Shown: positions 1 through 12,182 of the stretch, one piece after another
How positions within the stretch are numbered: the first letter of the stretch is position 1
Layout: each line of letters starts with the position of its first letter
Assembly: GCF_958979055.1 (NCBI RefSeq)
Contig: NC_084891.1
Location: forward strand, 2,236,501 to 2,300,500
From: Alnus glutinosa
Lineage: Eukaryota; Streptophyta; Magnoliopsida; Fagales; Betulaceae
DNA: 64,000 nucleotides
Reading direction: 5' to 3'
Position numbers and translations under genes: made by a program
The notes under the pieces: model-generated
Seen by the model: only the letters and a program-made list of their open reading frames with translations
Told to the model about the DNA's origin: nothing
Database searches by the model: none

Positions 1-1490
1 AGCTACAGAAGGTAATTAAAGATGTTGTGTAATCAATCTACTATTGAATTGCTTTAGTGTCTTTAAAATACCATGTAATAGAATGATGAAAATGTCTCTA
101 TAATTAACGTAATCAAAGAAAACTGCACATATATGTCTCTATGCAATGCATCATGGGAGTCACTCGATCAACTGAATTTTACCTATTAATTATTTTGAAA
201 TATAATTTCCACATTTTGCTCGATAAAACGAAAATACACCTAATTAACTAGTTTTAAAACAAAGTAGCATGAATCATGTTCATGGAAAAAAGGTCTTCAA
301 ATGATATTCTAATATACATGAGTTTGCAGCAACCGGGTATATTGTACCGTTGTTGAAGAATTGTGGAGAGAAACTTCACTTATCTCTCTTATATATGATC
401 CCTCATGTATATATTACAGATTTTGCAAATGTTGACATTGAATTATTAAAATTTATAATGTTGATATCTTTCATTTTTTTTTTTCATTTTTTTTAAAGGA
501 TAAATATGTATTTTTATTAATTTTTTAAGTTAACCGTTTAAATTAATACAAAATCTTAACGGTATAGGCGAAATTAAAAGGTTTTGAAAAATAGAATACA
601 TCTGTTGCAATCAACATTGTAAAACCCGTGATACATTGAAATTTCTCCAAAAAAAAAAAAGAAAAGAAAGAAAAGCATAAATTAAGTATAAGTTTCAGAT
701 GAAATATGTGGAAGATATATAGTTTGGTGCATGTGTTGAGGGTCAATTTCAGGCCACGAAAATGAAAGGTAGGTAGTAGTACTAAGACTAAAAGTGTCTT
801 AGAGTACTCTCTCTTGGGGATTCAAATAGTGTCAATTTTGTACGAGCTGGAATTCTGATGAGAAAGAGACCAATAGTATTTCTAGTGGTTTACAGACAAT
901 GTGGTCCTGCACAGGAAATAGCTTCTTAATTCATCAATTAATTTTTTCAACCAGATCAAACATTCCCCCATGAATTGGTTTCCAAATAGTGAAACAAATG
1001 TTTAGCATTAGAGTTTGTTTTTCTAAGGGCGGAAAATCGTGCTCATGTTGAGGTATGAAAAGAAAATTATATAGGTCAATCATAACTTGACTTATTTAAT
1101 TAAACGGGTCAAACTCCTCAACCTTAACCAGCTAATTTCGTATTGAATTTTTATTAGGTTTGCGAGTCTTGTAAAAAACAGTCAGCTCTTATATCGCGTG
1201 TTGGGTTCGAATTGTATTGAGGTATGTGTATAAGACTATATAAATTAACCTAATTAAAATGGTCAGACCCCTTAACTCTAATTACTAATTTTAGGCCGAA
1301 TTTGTGGGTTATGTAAAAAATTACAAGCCCTATGCATCTTACTTGGTTTAATTTGGCATTTTAAGAAAAATCTTAAAGGAGTAATTCAGTTATAAGATGA
1401 TATAATCAAAAGAAAAAAAAAAAAAAACACTTTTCTAATAACTAGGAATGGACATTTTTGGTCCAAAATGGAGTTTTGTTTATCATACAT
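1..1490. other. AT-rich intergenic DNA, no gene seen
   Basis: I find no convincing reading frame, RNA gene or terminal-repeat element here. The sequence is AT-rich with short homopolymer runs. Short open frames in it are low-complexity and unlike any family I recognise. Confidence 0.6.
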
Positions 1491-1493
1491 TCC

Positions 1494-1947
1494 ACCAAAA
1501 GATATATATGCACTAATTGCGATTTCATCTTGGATTTTTGATTGTACAGTTCTTTCACTCGTAGTTAGACACAAACATGATAATTATATCCTCAAGTTCA
1601 CCTATAGTGCTGAAACTCATTGTGAAAAATACTATTGTATAATTTGCGAAGAAGAAAGAGATTTAAATCATTAGTTTTATTATTGTGTATACTATATGTG
1701 ACTTTCCTATTCATTCCCAATACATTTTAGGAAAATGTTTATCTATTAAGTTTGGTTGTACTTTCACAAATGACTATTTTTACTTGCACCTTTTCACTTT
1801 TGTTTCGAGGACTAGTCCTCCCCACCATGTGATGCTTGTGGTAAGGCTTTGGATGGCGTGCCCCTAGAATGCACTGAATGCAAATGTAATGTCCATGGCT
1901 TTTGTTCGTGTCTCAGAGAAATTAAAATAACAAAAAAAGTCGAGTGA
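1494..1947 (+). pseudogene. 3' end of a decayed DC1-domain gene
   Basis: This is a relic of the last two to three C1-like modules of the DC1 genes at 13937 and 43276. Recognisable stretches include LVVRHKHDNYILKFT and ETHCEKYYCIICEEERD, then CKCNVHGFCSC-like coding near the end. The terminal lysine-rich tail and stop align with the intact genes. The frame is broken by a stop after EEERDLNH and by frame changes downstream, and the N-terminal 450 or so residues are absent. It closely resembles 34256-35006, so both belong to the same older duplication. The long-TIR element at 1990 begins 43 bp after the stop, in the former 3' UTR. Identification as a DC1 relic is secure; loss of function is inferred from the breaks. 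Confidence 0.85.
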
Positions 1948-1989
1948 TGGTTGGAGAAAGCCAGCAACAATAGCCTTAGACTTGCCCCA

Positions 1990-2069
1990 AGGAGTAATGA
2001 TAGGCAGGGGCCATCTTGCCGGCCCCTGCCCGGCCCTTTCCTACGTGGAAAGGGCCATTTCAGTTTTAG

Positions 2070-2106
<37 letters not shown>

Positions 2107-2685
2107 TTTTAAAAAAAATTAAAAAAAAAAATTTCAAATTTCGAAATTTCATCAAAACCAGTTCTGAAACCCCATTTTCCCATTTTCTTCATTCCAGAGC
2201 TTCCCCCCAAATTTTTCCCTCCCTCTCTCCATCTACCCCAAAATCTTCCCACCGTCGACCACCACGCACTTTCCGCCACCGCCGTTCTCCACGCACGACC
2301 CGCCGCCGTCGTTCTCCATCTTCGGCCAACTCCGTCGTTCTTCCAGTTCCGGCCAATACCGTCGTTCTTCCAGTTCCGGCTGTCTTCCATCTTCGACCGT
2401 CTTCCAGTTCTGGTCGTCTTCCATCTCCGGCCGTCTTCCAGTTCCGGTGACCGTGCGAAACCAGTGCAGTACGTCTTCTTCTCTGTAACCAATTTTTTGG
2501 TCCCCAAAACCACTACAAACGGCCACCGCACCGTCGTTCTCCATCTCCGGCCAAAACCCAACCACCGTGCGATCTCCCAGTTCCAGCGACCCATTTCCGG
2601 CTCTGATACCGATCTCCCCCATTTTTGCGTTTTTTTCAGTTGTTTTCATATTTGTTTTTTTTTAGTTTCTTGCTGTGATTTGTGG
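1990..2685 (+). repeat. Left terminal inverted repeat of the long-TIR element
   Basis: Inverted match to 6972-7652 with scattered substitutions and indels. The outermost 80 bp look identical in the two arms. The inner part is a C-rich run of degenerate units resembling TTCCAGTTCCGGC and GTCGTTCTCCATC. Open frames in either direction here are repeat artefacts, not genes. A (TA)n run at about 2071-2102 separates the GC-rich tip from the rest. Confidence 0.9.
2032..2056. repeat. 25-bp palindrome near the element tip
   Basis: GGCCCTTTCC and GGAAAGGGCC flank a 5-base TACGT centre, so the element tip can fold into a strong hairpin. The same palindrome occurs in the right arm near 7586-7610. It may be a transposase-binding or structural feature; that role is inference. 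Confidence 0.7.
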
Positions 2686-4050
2686 TTTTTTGCTATTGGG
2701 TTTCTGGTTATAAAGTGCCTTCTTACATGTTTGTGTTATGTGGATTGTGAAACCTTGATTGTAAACCGAAAAACCCCTATCGAACATGATCTTCAGAATG
2801 GGATGTCTGATTCTTGGTCATTATTCCCTTGTTCCAAACTCTTGAAAAGCCAATACCCAAAAGCTTGAGCTTCTAGATCCTTGAACCGGGGGTGCAGATT
2901 TTTTGTTCTCGTGATTAATTTTTTTTCATGCTGGTTTTCTCACTGTCGAGGCACTAAACTCATTTACAGTTTTGTTGTAGAATTGATGCTACTAAAGGAG
3001 TAGGATATTGCATTTTGATTGATGCAATTCATGGTTCATAACGAAAAGGCTTTAGTTTGGCTTTAGAGAAGTTTAGACAACTAGGAATGAGAAAGCCCAA
3101 TAGAAGTTCAGCAATACTGCTTTCCCATGCTGTATACACTCATTTGCATTTATCCTTATTTGAGTCCATATTTTTTTTGTTGAGGGCAGAGTTTAGTCAG
3201 GTTCAAATTGTGGTTGGCTTGATATAACTCGTCCTTAACCTGCCATAGTGTGTTCTTTTACGCGATTCCTGGTTATCCTATGCAAAATTTCATGGCAATA
3301 CTCCTGGATCCTTGTCAATAACAGCATATATTCTTTGCTGTATTTATAAGAATGGCTAGATTTAATCAATCTAATAATAGTGGGAGCAACATGCCTAAAT
3401 TGGTAAATGGATAATCTCAAAACAAATAGGTGGCCTGCTGTATTGTGAAATTTGTAGAAATTTTCCTATATAATTGCTGAATACGAGGTGTGATGTTATA
3501 GCCTTATTGTCATCAAAATTTGTCTACTTTTGTAATAGATATGTGCATCTTTCTCCTCTCTTTTTTTTCCTCAGTTTTTCTTGGTTGTAAGTTACAAATG
3601 CATCCAATGGATCTTAAATGATTTTTCAAGCATTATTTGTGAAAAATGTGGATCTTAGAATCCTTGTTTTCACTGCTTATTCTATTGTTACTGTTTATGT
3701 AGAATTCATATTTCCATTTTCCGGGGAGAATTTTAACTCTCATGAAAGATGCTTCTTTGATGTCAGGTAGAACTGGCCTTTTCCAGAAATGAAAAGCAAT
3801 GAGAAGCAGGTATGTGTTTTGTAAATTGATTTATATTGAAGACCTTTGTGAATTATATACTATACAGACCTTTGTGAATTAGAGCAGATATATATATATA
3901 CTTGTAAATGATAGGACTTGTAAAAGGTTAACAACAGCAAGAGCTGGTATCTTTTGCTGTTGTTAATCTCAAAATAAATGTTATGATGTGTTTGAAGTAC
4001 TTAAAACTGCTGTGATATTCATGTGGCTAACTGCACCATAATTCTTTATG
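2686..4050. other. Interior of long-TIR element, left part
   Basis: There is no complete gene. Stretches near 2970-3060 and 3766-3816 look exon-like, bounded by AG and GT, but I cannot assign them to a family. The rest resembles plant intron sequence. Confidence 0.4.
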
Positions 4051-4053
4051 CAG

Positions 4054-4111
4054 ACTTGTTTCTTGCCCTTGATAAAGATATGAATCGAACATTGAGCAAG
4101 CAGGAGCTTCA
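4054..4111 (+). pseudogene. Captured exon scrap of TON2/FASS (PP2A B'' subunit)
   Basis: One frame reads LFLALDKDMNRTLSKQEL, which closely matches the EF-hand region of the plant PP2A regulatory subunit TONNEAU2/FASS (recalled Arabidopsis version: MFLALDKDMSGSLCKQEL). It is preceded by a good splice acceptor (ttctttatgcag) and by intron-like sequence from about 3827. The similarity stops abruptly after the Gln-Glu-Leu, as expected for a transduplicated fragment. It is about 19 residues of a protein of roughly 480, so it cannot encode a phosphatase subunit. It sits inside the long-TIR element and has no open frame with the neighbouring sequence. Confidence 0.65.
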
Positions 4112-4570
4112 ACACCAGTTTCTACATTATTTTCCTACTTTTTCTATGTAAATTTGGATTTCACTTTTTGTAGTAAATTATCTTATGGATAGTTCAGTTT
4201 TTCACGGACACTTGAGTTACTCCTCTATGTTGGCTTCTTATTTTTCCAATCTAGTTGTTAATTGTATATGTATATATCTAAAGATATATAGCAGCAATCA
4301 AAACCTAAATGATGGGGTCTTGGTCTTTTCTTTTTTCTTTTTCTTTTCCTCTTTCTTCTGCGTGACAAAGAAACAAGTGGTCTTTTTTGTTACAGAGAAC
4401 ATCCACGGATGATAAAATGAGAAAATGAAAGAGAACCTAGCTACAAATTGGTTAGGCTGACTACATTTTTGTTTAATTATATGCATGGATTAACAAGTGG
4501 GTCGAGTTTAGTGTATGTTAAGCAAATTGGGAGGCTAAGTCTCGCCTCTGCATCTATGCTACATATGTTA

Positions 4571-4702
4571 TGTTCATTTTCTATTTTTTCTCTCTTGGAT
4601 TTTTAGCCTATCACATATAGAAGAAAAAATTGAGAGGCTCATTTTCTATTTTTTCTCTCTTGGATTTTTAGCCTATCACATATAGAAGAAAAAATTGAGA
4701 GG
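4571..4702. repeat. Direct tandem duplication, about 66-bp unit
   Basis: Two adjacent near-identical copies of a segment containing tctctcttggatttttagcc and cacatatagaagaaaaaatt. The flanks (gaggctaagtctcgcctctg) recur on both sides, so the duplicated unit extends a little further. It lies inside the long-TIR element. Confidence 0.8.
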
Positions 4703-4719
4703 CTAAGTCTCGCCTCTGG

Positions 4720-6970
4720 ATCTATTTTTTCTTTTCATTGATTGAACAACATATGCACCTCGAAAGACTCTTGACTCACAAGAGTCTTGACTCAACAAAG
4801 CTCACAAGAGTTGCTAAGAAAATTTAAACTGTTTCTACTGCAAACCCCCACCCTACCCACTAAAAAAAAAAAAAAAAAAAAACAGAACAGGTTAATAATG
4901 TTGAACAAAAAATGACACGACCTTATTGGCTTTGAAACTCCAAGTATTTACATCAAATATACAAACCCGAAAAACTTTCAGATCATACCGAGATAGAGAC
5001 TTTAAACATCAGTACTTATGAGTCACTCTTGGACTGATTTGATCAATAACAGGTCAAACCACTGCATTGTCAAGGTACCTCCGACTGCTGGCTTCAGTAG
5101 ATATATTCTGAAATACCCATCTCCTTGAGAAATCTTCTCTTGAGATTTTCCAGCCCGTCCATGAGCTTGAAGAAAAATGAAATACATCATTGAAGCCTAG
5201 ATAATGTACATGGAGACTTTGTCCATCACATTGATTAAGAGTGTTTGGGCACATCCATTTTCAGACAAGGATTAAAACAATATTAGTGTGTAAATCTAAA
5301 GGAATGCGGTATACATAAAGTGAAATCCAAATTTACATAGAAAAAGTTTCAAAATAGAAATTGAAACTGGTGTTGAACAAATCCACTTCTACGCAAAGCA
5401 ACCAGATCAACATAGTTAAGTTATCCCTTCTCCACAATGACAAAGCCACTTCTAGGATCACTAGTTTGCCTGGAAAGAAAAAACATACAAAAATAAATAG
5501 TTGAAAAACTGAATAAATTGATGTAAAAAATTGCCATTTGGACCATAATATTACAGGCTACTCACTAAGTTAACCAAGAAGTCGATGAATAAAATTTTCC
5601 AATTGTATGTCTGAATAGAAATTAACAGGATTCAACAAAGCTCAACATTCAATATATGACCACAAAGCTGTAAGTCTGAATAGATATTCAACAAAGCTGT
5701 AAGTCAATACATTCTATTGTTGAACAAGGCTAATATATGCAAAATTAAGATACAATTCTATTGTTGAACAAGGCTAACAAGTTTGGCTGTAAAGGCTTTT
5801 TCACACAACACAGACATTGAATTCCACAGCCCTTGTTCCCTGCAATGCTTGAACTAAACTGTAGGATTATTTGACCATCTTTCATGCATATGAACTAAGA
5901 GCTTACAAGCACTCTTGATTTATTCAGGTTGTCAGTTTGGCAACCTTGTGCAATCTATGTACATGCCCTGCTCGGTTGCAGTTGTTTCAAGCATCATTTG
6001 ATGTCTGCCATTAGAGAAGAGTAAAGGCCATCTAATGTTTACAGCATTATCAAGTACATGGTTTATTTCTACATGGAAACTTTATTAATTCTTCGATCAA
6101 GTACAAGGACGATTTCAACTACCACCAACAAATGAATAAATTAAGATGGAAAACAATAACACGTCGCCATACATTGAAGCCGAACAAAGATGAGCTGTTG
6201 AGTGGTAAGAAAAGTCATTGATGGGGCTGCATGCAGGATATGGTGCTTGTTTAATATTCAACCACAAACATGGGAAGTAAATGAAGAGCAGAAACTGAGC
6301 TGTATGATCATATATATGCTTCTCAGAATTCTGCATTTTCTTACAGATCGTCTGATCGTGCATGTGGTGTTTAGCAGTTAGCTTGTCAGCCATGATCTGG
6401 CCATCTATTGCTAGTAGGCAGATGTACAGAAAGCCCATTTCACCTGGGGAACCCCACTATAACACGAAACTTCAAAGGTCATATACTCCTTCCAAAGAAT
6501 TCTACAAAACACCCAAAAACAACCCAAGTGAAGAATACCCCCTCTGGATGGTCGAATATCTGACCAAAAAAATGTTCTAACACCTGTTAGAGTCTTATTT
6601 TCATCTAAATCAATTCCATCATCTCAATCCAATTTCCAGTTTACAATCCAATTTCCAAAAGAATTGGTGTTAACCACAAAATGATAGCGCAAGACTCAAT
6701 TTTAACAATTGGTAATTGGTTTTATGTTTACCTTCGACTTCGGGGCTCAAGCGTGTAATCACTAAAAACGAATTTCACAAAAAAAAAAAAAAAATGTTTG
6801 TCTAGTATTTTTCTTTTCAGTTTCTTATAAAAGGAGAATGCACACTAAAATCATGTGGCATAAATATGCATAGCTATAACAATTGGGCAGACATCAACAA
6901 CACATCCATCACCAATACAAGAAAAAGAAAAAAGAAAATGGTACGACAGATCAACAAAGCATAGAAGAAC
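4720..6970. other. Interior of long-TIR element, right part
   Basis: No recognised gene. A segment at about 5318-5376 is the inverted counterpart of 4110-4169 (shared core ctatgtaaatttggatttca), so the interior itself holds a second, shorter inverted pair. Minus-strand stretches near 5060-5250, 5400-5470 and 6290-6440 look exon-like, the last reading GFLYICLLAIDGQIMADKL, but I do not recognise them. Confidence 0.4.
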
Positions 6971-6971
6971 A

Positions 6972-7652
6972 ACACAAATCACAGCAAGGAACTAAAAAAA
7001 GCAAATCTGAAAACAACTGAAAAAACGCAAAAATGGGGGAGATCGGTACCAGAGCCGGAAATGGGGGAAATCTGGGCCGGAAATGGGTCGCTGGAACTGG
7101 GGGACCTCGTCGGCGGTCGTTCTGTCGGAGATGGAGATCGCACGGTGGTTGGGTTTTGGCCGGAGATGGAGAACGACGGTGGCCGTTTGTAGTGGTTTTG
7201 GGGACCAAAAAATTGGTTACAGAGAAGAAGACGTACTGCACTGGTTTCGCACGGCCGCCGGAACTGGAAGACGGCCGGAGATGGAAGACAGCCGGAACTG
7301 GAAGAACGACGGTATTGGCCGGAACTGGAAGAACGACGGAGTTGGCCGAAGATGGAGAACGACGGTGGCGGGTCGTGCGTGGAGAACGGGGGTGGCGGGT
7401 TGTGCTTGGTGGTCGACGGTGGGAAGAAAATGGGTAGATGGAGAGAGGGAGGGAAAAATTTGGGGGGAAGCTCTGGAATGAAGAAAATGGGAAAATGGGG
7501 TTTCAGAACTGATTTTGATGAAATTTCGAAATTTGAATTTTTTTTTTTTTTTTTTTTTAAAAATATATATAACTAAAACTGAAATGGCCCTTTCCACGTA
7601 GGAAAGGGCCGGGCAGGGGCCGGCAAGATGGCCCCTGCCTATCATTACTCCT
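6972..7652 (-). repeat. Right terminal inverted repeat of the long-TIR element
   Basis: Inverted copy of 1990-2685. It ends with the complement of AGGAGTAATGATAGG and is followed directly by tacgtacgtgtgaggg, which matches the host sequence at 36870 onward. Confidence 0.9.
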
Positions 7653-8950
7653 ACGTACGTGTGAGGGTTAGCTTGTAAAAAATATGTTTACTAATTTGTG
7701 GACTCTTTTCAGTCTTTTGCAAGTTTTTTATTTATTTATTAATTTTAATAATATATTAACACTTTTATAACTCAATCATAAAAATAGAACAAATTATTTT
7801 ACCAAAATAATATTACATATACATTCAAAAATTTCTTTTATCTAAACCTGACCTATAAACTATTTAACGGTAGCTTGAAATAAGACATGCGCCCCCTTAT
7901 TAAAGATTCTACTATTATGAACAATCTGCATGCCAGCTAGAGAGAATTTAAAATAATATGAGTGTCAGCCACTAATTGTCTAATTTTACTCCAATTACGC
8001 TCATTAGAACTCACAACCTTAATCACTTAAAGTGCATCACATTTAATGGAGATGGACCGAATTGAATGTGACTTACATAGTCTTCCCACTTTAGATCATG
8101 ATTGAGCCAATCTCATTCTCTCTAAAGTTATGTTTATTTTGATGTAAAATGTTTTTTTTTTTTTTTTAAGAAATAGGTTGGCTACTTTCGGCAACTTCCG
8201 GCGAGGTCGATCTGGAGAAAGAGAAATTTAAACTCAAAAAATGGTTTACGAAATTTAAAAACGGAAATCATTTTTTAAAACTAAAGAAACATTTCTAGTC
8301 AAACTGAAAATATTTTCAATATAACTATCACTTTCGATTGTACCAAACAATAAAAAATACAAAAAATATATATCGCAAAAACAAGCGTAGCCTTTGTCTT
8401 TTTTTATTTCAATCAAGTTGAGTTGAGTCCAAGAATTTCAGGGGGTCCAATCCCATTAAAGTCAGTCATATTTTTTTTTTGAGTTAAAGTCCAGTATTGA
8501 TTGTCCGTCATAAGCTCTTTTTTTAATGAGACGAAACAAGTAGAGATTAACAAGAACAAGAAAAATTAGAGGTTAACAAGAAAACAAATGCAAAATGGGA
8601 CAAAAATTTCCTACAAATTGATTTATAGAAAATTTTTTATAACTAACATATAAAAATGACATGTGTCATTTCAACATCATTCTAATGATTGAAGGCATCC
8701 CACAAGTACATTTTTTAAAGAAACTCATCAATTGATGGCACATAGAATTGCTTAAACTTGATATTTTCTTATCTGATTCATCTTTCTATCAAGCATGACA
8801 GGCACAGTTGTACTACCTCCTTGCTAAAGAAACCAAGTAAAAGATACTTAGAAAATGTAACAAATTTCTCCTTGTAGAACCTAAAAATATCAGTCTGTAT
8901 TAACTGAATATCATTTCTCATCTCTAACAAATCTCTCCTTTTAGAATTTA

Positions 8951-9652
8951 GGGTTAAATACACTTCTAGAGTTCTAGTCTTTGAGTTTTGAAAATTTTAT
9001 TTTTTTAGTATTTGAGTTTCAATTCGCATTACAGAGGGTACCTCCGTTTTGGAAAAAGACCAAATTAATACTTCAGTCAAGTTTTTCATTCAAAAACTAA
9101 CGGCCCGCTAGGTGTCAACATCGAAGGGTGACAAGTATTTTAGTATAAAAAAATAAAAAATATTTAAAAATTAATTAAAAAAATTGAAAAAAAGAAAAGA
9201 AGAAGAGTGGTGGCTGAGCTACCCTTTTGACTGGCCTAGGCCATGGTAGTAAAAAAACAAAACGAAACAAAAAAAAAAAGGTCAAGAACCACCCCCAATG
9301 GCTAAAACCCTTGACCAAATTTTATTTATTTATTTATTTTGTCATGTGGTGGCCGAACCACCCCATGGCCGGTCAAGAGGGTGGCTCCTCTTCTTTTTCT
9401 TTTTTCTTTTTTTAAGTTTTTTCAATTTTTTTAATTTTTAATTAATTTTTATTTTTTATTTTTTATATTAAAACACGTGTCAATTCTTAGGGGTTAACAC
9501 CTGGTGGACTGTTAGTTTTTGGATGAAAAATTTGACTAAGGTACAAATTTAACCTTTTTTCAAAACGAATGTGCCATCTGTAATACAAATTGAAACTCAA
9601 GTACTAAAAAATAAAATTTCTAAAACTCAAGAACGAAGAATGTATTTAACTC
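8951..9652. mobile_element. 702-bp Mutator-type MITE, GGGTTAAATACA ends
   Basis: Starts GGGTTAAATACA and ends TGTATTTAACTC, with inverted similarity continuing inward for about 170 bp. It is flanked by a perfect 9-bp direct repeat, tagaattta (8942-8950 and 9653-9661), which is diagnostic of Mutator-like transposition. It has no coding capacity. The same insertion is present at 38105-38599, so it predates the block duplication. Confidence 0.88.
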
Positions 9653-10122
9653 TAGAATTTATTAATTACTGCATATACAAGTTCTTTCTTTATTTTTCTT
9701 TTTTAGTGGGCCATGCATTTCTATTTTTTTTTTCCACCTACAAGTTACTTGGCATAAAGTATTGAAATTCTGTCGGTGCAAATACTTTGCTTTGGACCCT
9801 TCTATTCTATAAGACTCACAAAATCTCAAAGAGGTGGCAGAATACATACCTTAACCACTTGCCACGTCAATCCTCAAAAAGACAATTTGCTTGCGTAGGA
9901 AGCAAGTGAATGCGCGCTGCTCACCTTGAGAATAAGGACTTGGCTCTGACGTGTGACACGCCAACGAATTCGTCAAGTATTTTACATAATTTGATAGCAA
10001 GGGCCGATGAGTAATTTATCATATTTTATAGAGTTCTTAGAATATTTTAATATTACAATGAATTTATTACAAATTAGGTAAACTACAAAAGCAAATTTTA
10101 CATTTTTTTTAAAAAAGAAAAA

Positions 10123-10719
10123 GTACACATATTCTTGTCAAACTATCATCTCATTGTCAATGTCCCCCATAAACTATCAATTGTGTCAATTTTTCTCATA
10201 AACCTCTAAAACAATGTCAATGTTCCCTAATGACAAAAATACTCTTCATATTTTTTATTTTTATTTTTTTAAAAAAAACTTCAAATTATAGCAAAAACCT
10301 ATAAAAATAAATATTAAAAAAATATGAAAAAATAAAATAAAAAACCAAGACAATTTATTTTTGTCTTTTAATTTTTTTCGTTTTAAAATTTTCTTTTCTA
10401 AAACTGAAAAAGAATTCTTAAAAAAATTGAAAAATCAATGCAGGCATTTTATTTTTATTTTAATCGTTTTTTTTTTTTTTTTAAACAATTAATTTTGTTT
10501 TTTGTTTTTTAATTTTTTGAAGTTTTCGTATTCTTTTTTTCAAATTTATAAGAATATTTTTGTCTTGTTAAAATTTTTTAAGGTCATTTTTTTATTTTTA
10601 TTTTATGGCTTTGAGAGGAGCATCGACATTATTTTGGTAATTTAGGAGGGTAGAATAACACAATTGATAATTTGAAGGACATTGACAATTGAATGATAGT
10701 TTAAGAAAAAAATGTGTAC
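10123..10719. repeat. AT-rich foldback element
   Basis: The ends are inverted: gtacacat...caaactatcatctcattgtc on the left and the complement of gacaattgaatgatagttt...atgtgtac on the right. The centre is a run of A/T tracts with caatttatttttgtctttt. Related copies occur at 31054-32060 and 39084-39664, with truncated ones near 12183, 13000, 41100 and 42120. A target duplication is not clear. Confidence 0.7.
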
Positions 10720-11042
10720 TTTTATCTTTTCTAAAAGAAAAATCAACTAACAATTGTATTGGCCTCGGTTGAGTGAATAATAATGACTTATATTTTGTGA
10801 AACATCATTTTGCTTTTTAGAAGAAAAAATTATAAAATTATAAATTATTTTTACTTGGAATAACTTCACAAAAGAGTATCCAATTATACGCCGTTTTGAG
10901 ATAAGGATACTAAACTAACAAACGTCTCAAACTGAGGTATCCAAGTTTCCAAATGTCTCACTTAAAGGTATTCTGTTAGGATTTGTTGTTAAATCCTAAC
11001 AGAGTACCCAAATACCCCTCTTGTTTTTAGAAGAAAAAATAA

Positions 11043-11043
11043 A

Positions 11044-11100
<57 letters not shown>
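11043..11100. repeat. (AT)n microsatellite
   Basis: About 58 bp of nearly pure AT dinucleotide. A shorter array of the same kind occurs at the equivalent place in the second block (about 39988-40034). Confidence 0.95.
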
Positions 11101-11104
<4 letters not shown>

Positions 11105-11430
11105 TGCTAGGATTTAGTGTTGGTCAGAATTTAACAAAATTTGCAAAAATAGCCATGCCTAAATCTTTGTAAAATTTTTTATTTTTTATTTTTAAAAAAT
11201 AAATACATGAGTATTTTGGAAATTTTGGTCAGAATTTAAGTGTTGGTCAGACTTTTTTTAGTTTTTTTTAAAATTATAACAATTTTATGAATGGTGTTTT
11301 TGTCATTAGGGGGGATATTGACATTTTTTTTTTTTTTTTTTTGTAGTTTAAGGGGAGCATTGACAAAATTTGAAGTTTGAGGGAAACATTGACAATGAAG
11401 TGGTAGTTTGAGAGGGTTTTGTGTACTTTT

Positions 11431-11465
<35 letters not shown>

Positions 11466-12182
11466 TAAATAGTCTTAAATCTCCAATTATTCAAAAAGTT
11501 AAAGTTAAAAGAAAATGATAAATGTTTAAATTTAATTAATACTTTAATACTCCCCTTTATATATGAATTGAATAAAGACCAATATGTGAAATATTCATTT
11601 AAAATGCGAGGCGAATTACATAAACAAAAGAATTGTGAATTAAATAAGCAATCAAAATTTAACATCTTAATTAGCAAAAGTAAAGCTTAGAATTGTGAAA
11701 AGAAAGAGAATTGCTAGAACTCATTCTAGCGTTTTTTTGGTGCCTTTTGGATGACATAGATTTAATAAAAACAAAAGTTTATCTCAAAAGGTGACCAACG
11801 AAATACAATTTTTTAAGCAAAAAAATTAAATCCATGTCATCTATAAAGACTTTAGAAAGACTTCTAGCATTTCTCGAAAAGAAATAAGCAATCAAAATTA
11901 GAATATACTTTACCTTCTCACAAGATATGTTTAGGTAAGTTAGAAGTTCAAATTTATTCCTAACTGCATATACAAGTTATTTCTTTCTTTTTCTTTTTCT
12001 TCTTTCAACTGGAAAGAATTTGCTTTGCAGAAAACAGTAGGCCATGCAAATTTGTAGCTTTATTCACCTCAAAAGCACAATTTGCTTGCGTTGTAGGCAA
12101 CTGAATATATGCCACTCGACTTGCTCTTATTTCAAAGGTTGGATAAGTAGAAATCTCGACTAATTTCCCTCCACAACAATAC

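Larger units (their letters stand above)
1990..7652. mobile_element. 5.66-kb long-TIR DNA element, Pack-MULE-like
   Basis: The two ends are inverted copies of one another for nearly 700 bp (1990-2685 and 6972-7652), starting AGGAGTAATGATAGGCAGGGG. Long TIRs and an interior lacking a transposase but holding gene-like scraps fit a non-autonomous Mutator-like element that has captured host sequence. The interior contains an exon-like piece of TON2 (4054-4111) preceded by a plausible intron and acceptor, plus other exon-like stretches I cannot name. No 9-bp target duplication is visible: the left flank ends ccccaagg and the right starts tacgtacg. Comparison with 35049-36868 indicates that about 1.8 kb of host DNA is missing at the insertion point. 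Superfamily assignment is therefore inferred from TIR length and content; another TIR superfamily or a foldback element is possible. Confidence 0.7.

Noticed and set aside
2109-2868. Long overlapping open frames (up to 161 residues) on both strands
   Set aside because: They lie in the C-rich degenerate repeat of the left TIR, and mirror versions occur in the right TIR. Composition is repeat-driven with no domain.
7033-7645. Open frames rich in Trp/Arg/Gly
   Set aside because: Right-TIR counterpart of the same repeat; not genes.
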